A stretch of DNA of 18,654 nt, taken from assembly GCA_002305685.1 (NCBI GenBank), contig DBQB01000043.1:1-18654 (forward strand). Direction: 5' to 3'. Position numbers and translations under genes: made by a program. The DNA is from Ruminococcaceae bacterium UBA1405. Lineage in GTDB: Bacteria > Bacillota > Clostridia > Oscillospirales > Ruminococcaceae. The notes under the pieces were generated by a model. That model saw only the letters and a program-made list of their open reading frames with translations, did not search any database and was not told the DNA's origin. Positions 1 to 5,876 of this stretch are shown here, one piece after another. The stretch's first letter is position 1, and every line of letters begins with the position of its first letter.

Positions 1-27
1 GGGTACGGTGTGCCGGTTACAGATTAG
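1..27 (+). CDS. 3' tail of an upstream gene (partial)
   Basis: Frame 1 is open from the window edge and ends in TAG at 25-27, giving a tail of eight residues (GYGVPVTD). It stops six bases before the next start codon, as expected in this tightly packed operon. Eight residues are too few to name a family, and the frame could be open by chance. Confidence 0.25.
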   Translation, partial: GYGVPVTD

Positions 28-32
28 AGAGG

Positions 33-290
33 ATGATGACTATAAAACTGCGGGACTATTTGCGGCTCCACCCCAACCAGGGCGTGGAGCTTCTCACGGA
101 ATTTGGCTATTACACACTGACAAAACAGGAAATCAAAACCCAGCTTCGCAAGCACGGGACCGTGCGCTCGGTGACGGGCAGACCTCTGTCCTTTGACACC
201 TTGCTGGAGCAGGAGGTGCTGGATGAGCAGCCCGGCGACTCGCCCCTGCTGCGAACGGGTAGAAAAGAAAGAAGGGAAGAACCATGCTGA
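33..290 (+). CDS. Small conserved-type mobile element protein, unknown function
   Basis: An 85-residue soluble protein with no membrane segment or signal peptide. The first half (LRDYLRLHPNQGVELLTEFG) looks folded. The tail is charged and probably disordered (RTGRKERREEP). There are two adjacent ATG codons at 33 and 36; an AGAGAGG ribosome binding site at 26-32 sits very close to the first, so the second may be used. The stop overlaps the next start as ATGCTGA at 284-290, which suggests translational coupling. I do not recognise the family. The position, first in a run of small accessory genes ahead of a relaxase module, suggests a mobile-element accessory role only by context. Confidence 0.7.
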   Translation: MMTIKLRDYLRLHPNQGVELLTEFGYYTLTKQEIKTQLRKHGTVRSVTGRPLSFDTLLEQEVLDEQPGDSPLLRTGRKERREEPC

Positions 291-976
291 CCTTTCAAAA
301 ATATGTGCATTTCATGCGGACGCAGTTCCCACCCGGGAGCCGCGTCCTTTTACTTTCAGACGGCACCATGGGGACGCTGAAAGAAATCGATTCGGCAGGC
401 CGGTTCCTGGTGAACTGGGACACCGGCAAGCGCACGGCCCTCAACCTGGAGGATGATCGCTTCCGTATTTTCCAATCCGACCCAATGGAGCTGAAGCTGT
501 ACTTCCCCCTCCACGGGAATCTCTACACCCGCAATGAGTGGGGCGACCTGGCGGACGACCCGGTGGAACTGACAGGCGGTGACCTCTCCCCCTACCTTGG
601 GGACATTCGGGAGGCCCTCCAGGAGAACCAGCTCCCAGAGGAGCAGGAGCGCGGGCTGATGCACTGGTACAGAGAATCCGATACCCTGTCCTGGAAAGTG
701 AAGTCCGCCTTCTTCGATGTAGAGATACAGGATGGACAGCTTTGGGGTGTGGCGGATTGCCAGCTCCTGGAATCCCTGGAGGGGGATGAACTTAACCGCC
801 TCACCACCTACCTGGCGGGACAAGCTGCAGACGGCTGGGGCGAGGGCTTCGAGCAGCAGGAGATCCCTGTGGGAAAGGGCCTGCTCTATGTCCACCTGTG
901 GGACGGGCAGGACTGGGAGATGACTGCCACGGGGCCGGAGCAGCACGAATCGCCGGGGATGGGGATGTCCCCATGA
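284..976 (+). CDS. DUF4314 / DUF6329-type accessory protein
   Basis: A 230-residue protein with two recognisable parts. Residues about 15-62 (PPGSRVLLLSDGTMGTLKEI, then VNWDTGKRTALN) match the DUF4314 pattern of a small beta-rich domain: P-G-x-RV-x-L, G-x-x-G-x-x-x-x-x-D, then V-x-WD-x-G. The rest (LKLYFPLHGNLY, WGVADCQLLESL, DGWGEGFEQQEI, LYVHLWDG) resembles the DUF6329 proteins of Clostridia conjugative elements. A GGAAG ribosome binding site lies just upstream of the ATG at 284. The gene overlaps the previous one by 7 nt and the next by ATGA at 973-976. Molecular function is unknown. Family names come from memory of the motifs, so the DUF6329 part is less certain than the DUF4314 part. Confidence 0.8.
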   Translation: MLTFQKYVHFMRTQFPPGSRVLLLSDGTMGTLKEIDSAGRFLVNWDTGKRTALNLEDDRFRIFQSDPMELKLYFPLHGNLYTRNEWGDLADDPVELTGGDLSPYLGDIREALQENQLPEEQERGLMHWYRESDTLSWKVKSAFFDVEIQDGQLWGVADCQLLESLEGDELNRLTTYLAGQAADGWGEGFEQQEIPVGKGLLYVHLWDGQDWEMTATGPEQHESPGMGMSP

Positions 977-1563
977 CCAGAAAAGAAAACCCACTGGAAG
1001 AACTGGAAAAAGCCTACGCCCAGTGGGAGAGCTTATACAAGCAAGGCGGCAGCGACCCTTTCTATCCGGACGGTGTCAACCTCAACCTGGTGCGGAACCA
1101 CATCCTTTACTTCAAACGGCAAATCGAGGAAACCCGGCCCCTGTACAAGAATAGTGAAGTGTACCAGCGGGAGCTGCCTCCCCAGGTAGAGGACAGCTAC
1201 ATGGCCCGAGCAGAGGAAATCCGCGCCCATGCCAAAGACGCTCTCGCATCCTACAAGGCCGATCCCTACTACCAGTACCTGCTCCACCACCGGGAGGAAC
1301 TGGATGACGCCGGCCTCAAGAAAACCTCCATCCTTCCTGTACTGAACTACGCACAGGCCCTGGAAACAGCTATCCGGGAGGATGACCTAGTCACCATGCG
1401 CCGCCATGAACGGGCAGACCGTTACCTGGATTCCTTCCGTTCCTGCGCTGTGAAAGTACGGGATGTGCTGGAAAGCCAGGAGCTGAACCTGTTTGCCCTG
1501 GCCGCTCAGGACGATTTCCCTTTTCCGGAGGAAGAAGGAATCACCCAGGAAATGCAAATGTAA
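973..1563 (+). CDS. Hypothetical mobile-element protein, helical, unknown family
   Basis: A 196-residue, mostly alpha-helical, charged protein (for example NPLEELEKAYAQWESLY at the N-terminus). It has no membrane segment, signal peptide or cysteine-rich motif. I chose the ATG at 973 because it overlaps the previous stop as ATGA and follows a G-rich stretch. The frame is open further upstream to 898, but that part lies inside the preceding gene. Its stop (TAA, 1561-1563) touches the AAGGAG ribosome binding site of the next gene. I do not recognise the family. Context says accessory gene of a conjugative or mobilizable element, in the same operon as its neighbours. Confidence 0.75.
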   Translation: MTRKENPLEELEKAYAQWESLYKQGGSDPFYPDGVNLNLVRNHILYFKRQIEETRPLYKNSEVYQRELPPQVEDSYMARAEEIRAHAKDALASYKADPYYQYLLHHREELDDAGLKKTSILPVLNYAQALETAIREDDLVTMRRHERADRYLDSFRSCAVKVRDVLESQELNLFALAAQDDFPFPEEEGITQEMQM

Positions 1564-1579
1564 AAGGAGATGATCTTCC

Positions 1580-1837
1580 ACGAACTATGACAAGCTAAAG
1601 CAGAAGAAAGAGCAGTTGGAACAGGCAAAACCCTCCATCCCCTTGGAGAAAATTCTCCAGAAGCAGCGGGAGTTCGAGATAGAGTACGCCCATAACTCCA
1701 CCGCTCTTGCGGGAAACTCCCTGACCCTGGAGCAGACCCGCGCCATTCTGGATGCGGTGAATCCGCCTGAGCACTTCCCCCAGGATGGGGAGAATTATCC
1801 CGCCAGCGAGGAAGAAACGCCCCAGCAGACTATGTGA
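1580..1837 (+). CDS. Fic-like N-terminal fragment (antitoxin-helix type), ACG start
   Basis: An 85-residue protein whose core, FEIEYAHNSTALAGNSLTLE then QTRAIL, matches the N-terminal segment of Fic/DOC proteins, where the usual text is close to HNSTAIEGNTLTLxET. That segment carries the inhibitory (S/T)xxxE(G/N) helix. Here the inhibitory Glu is Ala (STALAGN), and no catalytic HPFxxGNGR motif follows: the frame ends after an acidic tail. So this is either a decayed Fic gene or a stand-alone domain. A strong AAGGAG at 1564-1569 points to ACG at 1580, which gives MNYDKLKQKKEQLEQ, the usual opening of such Fic proteins. There is no ATG, and the nearest conventional start is TTG at 1616. I infer an ATG-to-ACG change. 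A terminator follows the stop. Confidence 0.55.
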   Translation, partial: TNYDKLKQKKEQLEQAKPSIPLEKILQKQREFEIEYAHNSTALAGNSLTLEQTRAILDAVNPPEHFPQDGENYPASEEETPQQTM

Positions 1838-1842
1838 ATTTT

Positions 1843-1885
1843 GAAAGCCCTTGCCCACTCTCACGGCGAGGGCTTTCCTATTTTT
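1843..1885 (+). terminator. Intrinsic terminator or attenuator hairpin
   Basis: A 13-bp stem (GAAAGCCCTTGCC at 1843-1855 with GGCGAGGGCTTTC at 1865-1877, one G-T wobble) has a 9-nt loop and is followed by CTATTTTT. It lies between the stop at 1837 and the start at 1901, so it ends or dampens transcription inside the accessory operon. Confidence 0.75.
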
Positions 1886-1900
1886 GGAAAGGAGTCCCCC

Positions 1901-2098
1901 ATGAACAAGACCATCACCCTGGAGTTTCCAGAAAAGAAGCAGGAGGCCCTCTCTCACTTTCTCAAGAAGAAAGACACCACCATCGAAGCCGAGCTGGACT
2001 ACGCTCTGGCCCGGCTGTACGAAAAGACCGTGCCGCCTACCGTCCGGGAATTCCTGGAGGACACAGGATCGGACGGGGATTCACCTCAGAATTTCTAA
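1901..2098 (+). CDS. DUF6103-type small protein
   Basis: A 65-residue protein with the layout I know from DUF6103 proteins of Clostridia mobile elements: a short N-terminal strand (KTITLEFPEKK), then a helical part (EAELDYALARLYEKTVPPTV) and a REFLED end. The strand-helix-helix layout resembles a ribbon-helix-helix protein, but DNA binding is not shown. The start at 1901 is set by GGAGT at 1891-1895; the frame stays open upstream to 1841, but that stretch is the terminator hairpin. The next gene follows almost at once. The family call is from memory. Confidence 0.7.
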   Translation: MNKTITLEFPEKKQEALSHFLKKKDTTIEAELDYALARLYEKTVPPTVREFLEDTGSDGDSPQNF

Positions 2099-2112
2099 AA
2101 TCACTTACAAGG

Positions 2113-2427
2113 ATGTGCAGCGCTATGGACGGGAAAAATCGGGAGCTGACCTCCGAAGAAGAAGCCGCTGAACTGGCAAAACCCGGCGCCCACCCAGAGT
2201 GGGAAACCAACTTGCCAGCCGACCTTCAGAAAGCCGTCCAGGACTACTTGGAGGGCATCCACAACCAAGTGACCTACTTGGACTGCCTGTGGGATGAGCT
2301 GTACGGCTCCATCAATGCCAGCCAGTGGGGCTGGGAGATCTCCAAAGAACAGGCGGATTACCTGCGGGCCAAGTACCTCTTCGAGCCGGAGGAGGAGCCT
2401 TTCCTCCCCACCGACTCCATGCTATAA
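2113..2427 (+). CDS. Conserved-type mobile-element protein, probably frameshifted at its N-terminus
   Basis: From the ATG at 2113 the frame gives 104 residues, with a tryptophan-rich, acidic C-terminal part (YLDCLWDELYGSINASQWGW, then KYLFEPEEEPF). The start is poor: no good ribosome binding site, and odd first residues (MCSAMDGKN). Another frame over 2091-2150 reads SKITYKDVQRYGREKSGAD, which looks like a real protein start and fits well in front of LTSEEEAAELAKP of the main frame. I infer an indel near 2140-2150; a small deletion between GAGC repeats would explain it. The intact gene would begin near 2097, directly after the DUF6103 stop. Family not recognised. It may be inactive in this copy. 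Confidence 0.5.
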   Translation: MCSAMDGKNRELTSEEEAAELAKPGAHPEWETNLPADLQKAVQDYLEGIHNQVTYLDCLWDELYGSINASQWGWEISKEQADYLRAKYLFEPEEEPFLPTDSML

Positions 2428-2449
2428 TATCCCCAAGGGGTGATTTCCA

Positions 2450-2836
2450 ATGGACACTCAAAACAGTAATACCTTGACGCTTTGGGAAAACCAATGCTCA
2501 GCCTGTTCCAAATTCCACAGGCTGTTGGCAGCCAAGACCCGGGAGCCCTGGAAGAAATACGATCAGGTTATGGCCACGGCCAGGGACTTGGTGACTCAAG
2601 GCACTCTGGAACTGTTCGCGGGGGACTGTCCCCTAGAGGATGCGGACGGCGTCCTGGCCTCGGAGCAGCACCTCACTGTGTGTCACTACCTGCGGTGCAA
2701 GAGCTGCGGGAACCTCTACTATGTGGGGGCCTGCATCCGGGGGAACCCAGCATTCCGGCGAGTGACAGACCAAGACACAGAACGCATCGCTTTCCGTTTG
2801 TGGGGGCGGTGTGGAACATTTTTCGAGAATAAGTGA
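2450..2836 (+). CDS. Cysteine-rich putative zinc-binding small protein
   Basis: A 128-residue protein with a CxxC pair near the N-terminus (QCSACSK, residues 16-22) and a second group further on (CHYLRCKSCGNLYYVGAC), a spacing typical of a zinc ribbon. The middle is helical (EPWKKYDQVMATARDLVTQG). The AAGGGG at 2438-2443 is a good ribosome binding site; it partly pairs with CCCC just upstream, which could mask it in the mRNA. This is the last gene of the accessory operon and a strong terminator follows within 20 bases. No family recognised. Zinc binding is inferred from the cysteine spacing. Confidence 0.75.
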   Translation: MDTQNSNTLTLWENQCSACSKFHRLLAAKTREPWKKYDQVMATARDLVTQGTLELFAGDCPLEDADGVLASEQHLTVCHYLRCKSCGNLYYVGACIRGNPAFRRVTDQDTERIAFRLWGRCGTFFENK

Positions 2837-2852
2837 ATCAAGCAACCACCAG

Positions 2853-2887
2853 GCCGCTGTCCGACAAAACCGGGCAGCGGCTTTTTT
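2853..2887 (+). terminator. Intrinsic terminator after the accessory operon
   Basis: An 11-bp stem (GCCGCTGTCCG at 2853-2863 with CGGGCAGCGGC at 2871-2881, one wobble) has a 7-nt loop ACAAAAC and is followed by a run of six T. It starts 17 bases after the stop at 2836. Confidence 0.9.
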
Positions 2888-2935
2888 GCGCCCAGCAGCA
2901 CGAACCCAGGCCCCGCCTGTTTCGCCCTGTGTGCA

Positions 2936-2958
2936 AGACCAAGCCTATGGCTTGGTCT
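2936..2958 (+). repeat. Perfect 10-bp inverted repeat with TAT loop
   Basis: AGACCAAGCC (2936-2945) and GGCTTGGTCT (2949-2958) are exact reverse complements with three bases between them. No T-run follows, so it is not a terminator. It is the first of the hairpins in the oriT-like region. Confidence 0.9.
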
Positions 2959-2959
2959 G

Positions 2960-3019
2960 AGAGAAACCCTCGGGTGCGCAGCACCCGTCTTTTCCTGCGG
3001 AAAAGCACCGGGTTTCTCT
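2960..3019 (+). repeat. Three-way junction: closing stem with two internal hairpins
   Basis: The closing stem is AGAGAAACCC (2960-2969) with GGGTTTCTCT (3010-3019), exact over 10 bp. Inside are two exact 7-bp hairpins: CGGGTGC-GCA-GCACCCG (2971-2987) and CTTTTCC-TGC-GGAAAAG (2989-3005). Only single T bases and one CACC stay unpaired at the junction. The fold is available to single-stranded DNA or RNA. Confidence 0.85.
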
Positions 3020-3020
3020 G

Positions 3021-3040
3021 GCCTGTGAGGGCCTGTGAGG
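3021..3040 (+). repeat. Tandem direct repeat of a 10-mer
   Basis: GCCTGTGAGG occurs twice back to back (3021-3030 and 3031-3040), directly after the three-way junction. Two copies exactly 10 bases apart put both sites on the same face of the helix, as for a dimeric DNA-binding protein. Confidence 0.85.
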
Positions 3041-3172
3041 CGATTTTCTCCCCAGGGTGGGGAAACGACCCGTTCCAAGCCCGCAAAAGCCAAATTCGGC
3101 CCCACAAAGGCAAGGTTGAAAAAATCCCCGGATAAGAGCACCGGGAGAGGTGAAAAAGAGTAGCAGGTGAAA

Positions 3173-3201
3173 GGGTAGGCGCCGAAAACCGGCGCCTACC
3201 C
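3173..3201 (+). repeat. Perfect 12-bp inverted repeat
   Basis: GGGTAGGCGCCG (3173-3184) and CGGCGCCTACCC (3190-3201) are exact reverse complements around an AAAAC loop. No T-run follows. It is the strongest hairpin of the oriT-like region. Confidence 0.9.
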
Positions 3202-3210
3202 AGGGCCACA

Positions 3211-3231
3211 GCGACCGGCAGAGCCGGTCGC
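3211..3231 (+). repeat. Perfect 9-bp inverted repeat
   Basis: GCGACCGGC (3211-3219) and GCCGGTCGC (3223-3231) are exact reverse complements around AGA. It lies just before the GGGGTCA repeats. Confidence 0.9.
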
Positions 3232-3247
3232 CAAGCGGTTTTCCCAT

Positions 3248-3365
3248 GGGGTCAATTTTGGCTTTTTTCGGGGTCAGATTTTGCCCCTTGGAGTCAAAGC
3301 TGGGGTCAAAACAATGAAAATTTCCCGGCAGTGAGCCATTTTCCCAGGCGTCACCGCCGGGGTCA
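3248..3365 (+). promoter_or_regulatory. Six GGGGTCA-type repeats (iteron-like)
   Basis: GGGGTCA occurs at 3248-3254, 3270-3276, 3302-3308 and 3359-3365, with variants GGAGTCA at 3290-3296 and GGCGTCA at 3347-3353. All are on the same strand, most followed by A/T-rich bases, and start distances are 22, 20, 12, 45 and 12. The array ends 18 bases before the ribbon-helix-helix gene, so that protein (as repressor or relaxosome binder) is the natural candidate ligand. Confidence 0.6.
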
Positions 3366-3383
3366 ACGAAAGGATGAGAGACT

Positions 3384-3797
3384 GTGGAAGAAGAAAAAGA
3401 CGTAAAACGAAAATTCCCCCTTTGGATCTATCCCTCCCTTTTGGCGGAAGTGGATTCTCTCTACAAAACGGACAACTGTTCCAGCAGGACCGAGTTCATG
3501 GAGAAAGCGATCCGGTTCTACATCGGGTACGTCACCAGCGGCAATGCCCAGGATTACTTGGCCAATGTCATTCCATCCGCTGTGAAAGGCATCGTGGATG
3601 AGAGCACCAACCGCATGGGGAGACTGCTCTTCAAAATCGCGGTGGAGATGGCGGTGGTTGAAAATATCCTGGCCGCTGTCTGCGATGTGGATGAGATAGA
3701 AGTAAAGCGCCTGCGGGGGCAATGCGTGAAGGAAATCAAGTCCACCAACGGGCTGCTGTCTTTTGAGGAAGCCCTGCGTTGGCAAAGAGATGGCTGA
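3384..3797 (+). CDS. Ribbon-helix-helix relaxosome accessory protein (MobC-like role)
   Basis: A 137-residue protein. Residues about 8-50 have the ribbon-helix-helix layout: a strand with alternating residues (RKFPLWIYP), a helix (SLLAEVDSLYKT), a turn with NCSSRTEF, and a second helix (MEKAIRFYIGYV). The C-terminal half is helical, as in proteins that bridge oriT DNA and relaxase. The start is GTG at 3384 with AAAGGATG upstream. It sits 57 bases before the relaxase gene and directly after the hairpin and GGGGTCA region, its likely DNA target. Expected role: oriT binding, help to the relaxase, and probably autoregulation. The fold assignment is from pattern; the partnership is inferred from position. 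Confidence 0.8.
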   Translation: MEEEKDVKRKFPLWIYPSLLAEVDSLYKTDNCSSRTEFMEKAIRFYIGYVTSGNAQDYLANVIPSAVKGIVDESTNRMGRLLFKIAVEMAVVENILAAVCDVDEIEVKRLRGQCVKEIKSTNGLLSFEEALRWQRDG

Positions 3798-3854
3798 CGT
3801 TATCTCTTTGCATTCCGCATTTGTGAAATAATTGACTGGAGGTGAAAAAAGAGC

Positions 3855-5876
3855 ATGGCCCAGCTTGGCACGAAGTTCGGTTACCTAAAAAGTGGAAAAT
3901 CCCGCGGCGGCTATGCCAAATACATCGCCACCCGGGAGGGCGTGGAGAAGCTGGACGAGTCCCTCCGGGACCGCCCGGTCACCCAATCCCAGCAGGAATT
4001 CATCAACAAGCTGCTGGAGGATTTCCCGGATTCCAAAGAGCTATGGGAGTACGAGGACTACAAAAAATCACCTACCCTTGGTTCCGCTTCGGAGTTAATC
4101 TCCCAGGCCATCGAGCTGCACATGGGAGAACTTTCGGGTCGGTCGGGCTACCTGAAGTACATGGGAACCCGTCCCCGGGTGGAAAAGCAGGGCAGCCATG
4201 GCCTGTTCTCCTACGACGGGGAACCAATTTCTCTTAACAAGGTGGCCCAGGAGGTGGACGCTCACCGGGGAAATATCTGGACAGCCATCTACTCCCTGCG
4301 CCGGGAGGACGCCCAGCGGCTGGGCTTCGACACCGCCGCCCGCTGGCGAGATCTGCTCCGCTCCCAGGCTATCACCCTGGCAGAGGGGCTGAAGATCCCA
4401 CCCACCCATCTCAAATGGTACGCCGCATTCCACAATGAGGGGCACCATCCTCACGTCCACTTGATTGCCTACTCCACAAATCCGAAAGAAGGGTTCCTCA
4501 CAAAACAGGGCATGGAAAAGATCCGCTCGGCGCTGGCACAAGAGATTTTCCGTCAGGACTTAATCAGTGTGTATCAGCAGGAAACCACCCACCGGGACGA
4601 GCTGCGGCGGGCCAGCCGGGAGAAAGTAGCCGGCCTTGTCCAGCAGATCAGCGGCGGAGCTTGCGAAAATCCAAAGCTGGAATCGATGCTGCGGGAGCTG
4701 ACCGGGAAACTTTCCAACGTGAAGGGCAAGAAGGTCTACGGCTACCTGCGGCCCGAGCTTAAGGCGCTGGTGAACCAGATTGTGGACGAGCTTGCTATGG
4801 ACGAGCGGATTGCCCAACTCTACGATTTGTGGTATCAGGACAAGCAGGCCGCCCGGAACGTCTATGATGAGAGGCCTCTACAGCGGGTGCCGCTCTCGGA
4901 AAACCCGGATTTTAAACCAGTGCGGAACGCTGTGATACAAGCGGCAATCGTGCTGCCCCCCATGCCAATCTCCACGGTGGAGGATGAAGTGAAACCAGGT
5001 ATCAGCGAACCATTCCCAAACGAGGGGGAAGAACCCATCGAGAGTCCCTTCGCATATTCTCACAGCTATGGGAAGACAAAGACCTTCTGGACGGAGGAAT
5101 ACCTGAAGGCCCGCCAGACCATGTACGGCGACCAGGCGTTCCCACCCGATCTGCCCCTGGCGGTGCAATTGATGAAGTCGTTGGCCGATGAGAACCCCCT
5201 GGCCGCCCACGACCTGGGCGTTCTCCTGTTGAAAGGCATGGGGTGTCAGGCAGATGAAGATGAGGCCCAGCGGTGGTTCCAAAAGGCCTTGGCTGGTTTT
5301 CAGAAAGCAGCTGCCACCGAAAAGAAGTCTGCCTACTTCCAGTATCGGGTGGGCAAAATGTACGCCATGGGCTACGGCGTGGAGCAGGACTACCTGGAAG
5401 CCGCCTGCTGGTACGAGCGAGCCACCCGGCACGACAACTATCCGTTCGCCGCATATGCTTTGGGGTGTTTGTATTTCCGGGGGCAGGGTGTAGAGCGAGA
5501 TGAGGAACTGGCCTTGGAGCTGTTCCTCACGGCAGCGGAGAAGGGAAACCCCTACGCCCAATACCTCTTGGGAAAGATCTACTACTGGGGCAACGGCGTG
5601 GAGCAAGATCGAGAGAAAGGCTTGGAGTACATCCAACTGGCGGCGGAACAGGGTCACCCAGGAGCCGTGCGGTTTTTGGAGCGCCTCGCCCAAGGTGAGC
5701 AAGACGCTTACACTGCCTCCCTGTTCCCCATGGCCACCCGGCTGCTCCGCCAAGTGGGGCAAATCTTTGCCCATCAATTCAGCCTTGATACACCCGTTAC
5801 CCGGCTGGTAGACAAAAAGCTGCGGCAGAAAATTGCCGAGAAGAAACTGGCCCACGGGCAAAAACTTGAAATGTGA
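3855..5876 (+). CDS. MobP-type (MobP3-like) relaxase with C-terminal Sel1 repeats
   Basis: A 673-residue protein that would nick oriT and pilot the strand into a recipient. The metal-binding histidine cluster is seen at residues 193-202 (HNEGHHPHVH), the HxH motif of MobP relaxases. Tyr20 and Tyr23 (GGYAKYIATR) are candidate nicking tyrosines. A second copy of that motif occurs at 95-111 (SGRSGYLKYMGTRPRVE), an internal duplication. Residues about 447-600 hold four Sel1-type repeats (KMYAMGYGVEQDYLEAACWY, CLYFRGQGVERD, KIYYWGNGVEQDREKGLEYI), a protein-binding solenoid I know from relaxases of gut Clostridia elements. GGAGG at 3839-3843 sets the ATG at 3855. The stop overlaps the next gene. 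The MobP3 subfamily is less sure than relaxase itself. Confidence 0.9.
   Translation: MAQLGTKFGYLKSGKSRGGYAKYIATREGVEKLDESLRDRPVTQSQQEFINKLLEDFPDSKELWEYEDYKKSPTLGSASELISQAIELHMGELSGRSGYLKYMGTRPRVEKQGSHGLFSYDGEPISLNKVAQEVDAHRGNIWTAIYSLRREDAQRLGFDTAARWRDLLRSQAITLAEGLKIPPTHLKWYAAFHNEGHHPHVHLIAYSTNPKEGFLTKQGMEKIRSALAQEIFRQDLISVYQQETTHRDELRRASREKVAGLVQQISGGACENPKLESMLRELTGKLSNVKGKKVYGYLRPELKALVNQIVDELAMDERIAQLYDLWYQDKQAARNVYDERPLQRVPLSENPDFKPVRNAVIQAAIVLPPMPISTVEDEVKPGISEPFPNEGEEPIESPFAYSHSYGKTKTFWTEEYLKARQTMYGDQAFPPDLPLAVQLMKSLADENPLAAHDLGVLLLKGMGCQADEDEAQRWFQKALAGFQKAAATEKKSAYFQYRVGKMYAMGYGVEQDYLEAACWYERATRHDNYPFAAYALGCLYFRGQGVERDEELALELFLTAAEKGNPYAQYLLGKIYYWGNGVEQDREKGLEYIQLAAEQGHPGAVRFLERLAQGEQDAYTASLFPMATRLLRQVGQIFAHQFSLDTPVTRLVDKKLRQKIAEKKLAHGQKLEM

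Larger units (their letters stand above)
2930..3365 (+). other. Candidate origin of transfer (oriT): hairpin- and repeat-dense non-coding region
   Basis: About 540 bases between the terminator at 2887 and the GTG at 3384 carry no convincing gene: the open frames here are shadows with poor composition. The region holds a 10-bp palindrome, a three-way-junction fold, a tandem 10-mer, a 12-bp and a 9-bp perfect hairpin, then six GGGGTCA-like repeats. The next genes are a ribbon-helix-helix protein and a relaxase. In mobilizable elements oriT usually lies directly upstream of those genes. I cannot identify the nic site. Confidence 0.55.

Noticed and set aside
2838..3247. Several overlapping open frames on both strands in the oriT-like region
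   Set aside because: They lack ribosome binding sites, overlap each other and run through exact hairpins; structure, not coding, explains the region.
3248..3365. CRISPR array
   Set aside because: The GGGGTCA repeats are only seven bases long with irregular spacing of 12 to 45 bases, unlike CRISPR repeats and spacers.
4878..5861. Minus-strand open frame of 327 codons
   Set aside because: It lies wholly under the relaxase and its Sel1 repeats and shows no protein features of its own.
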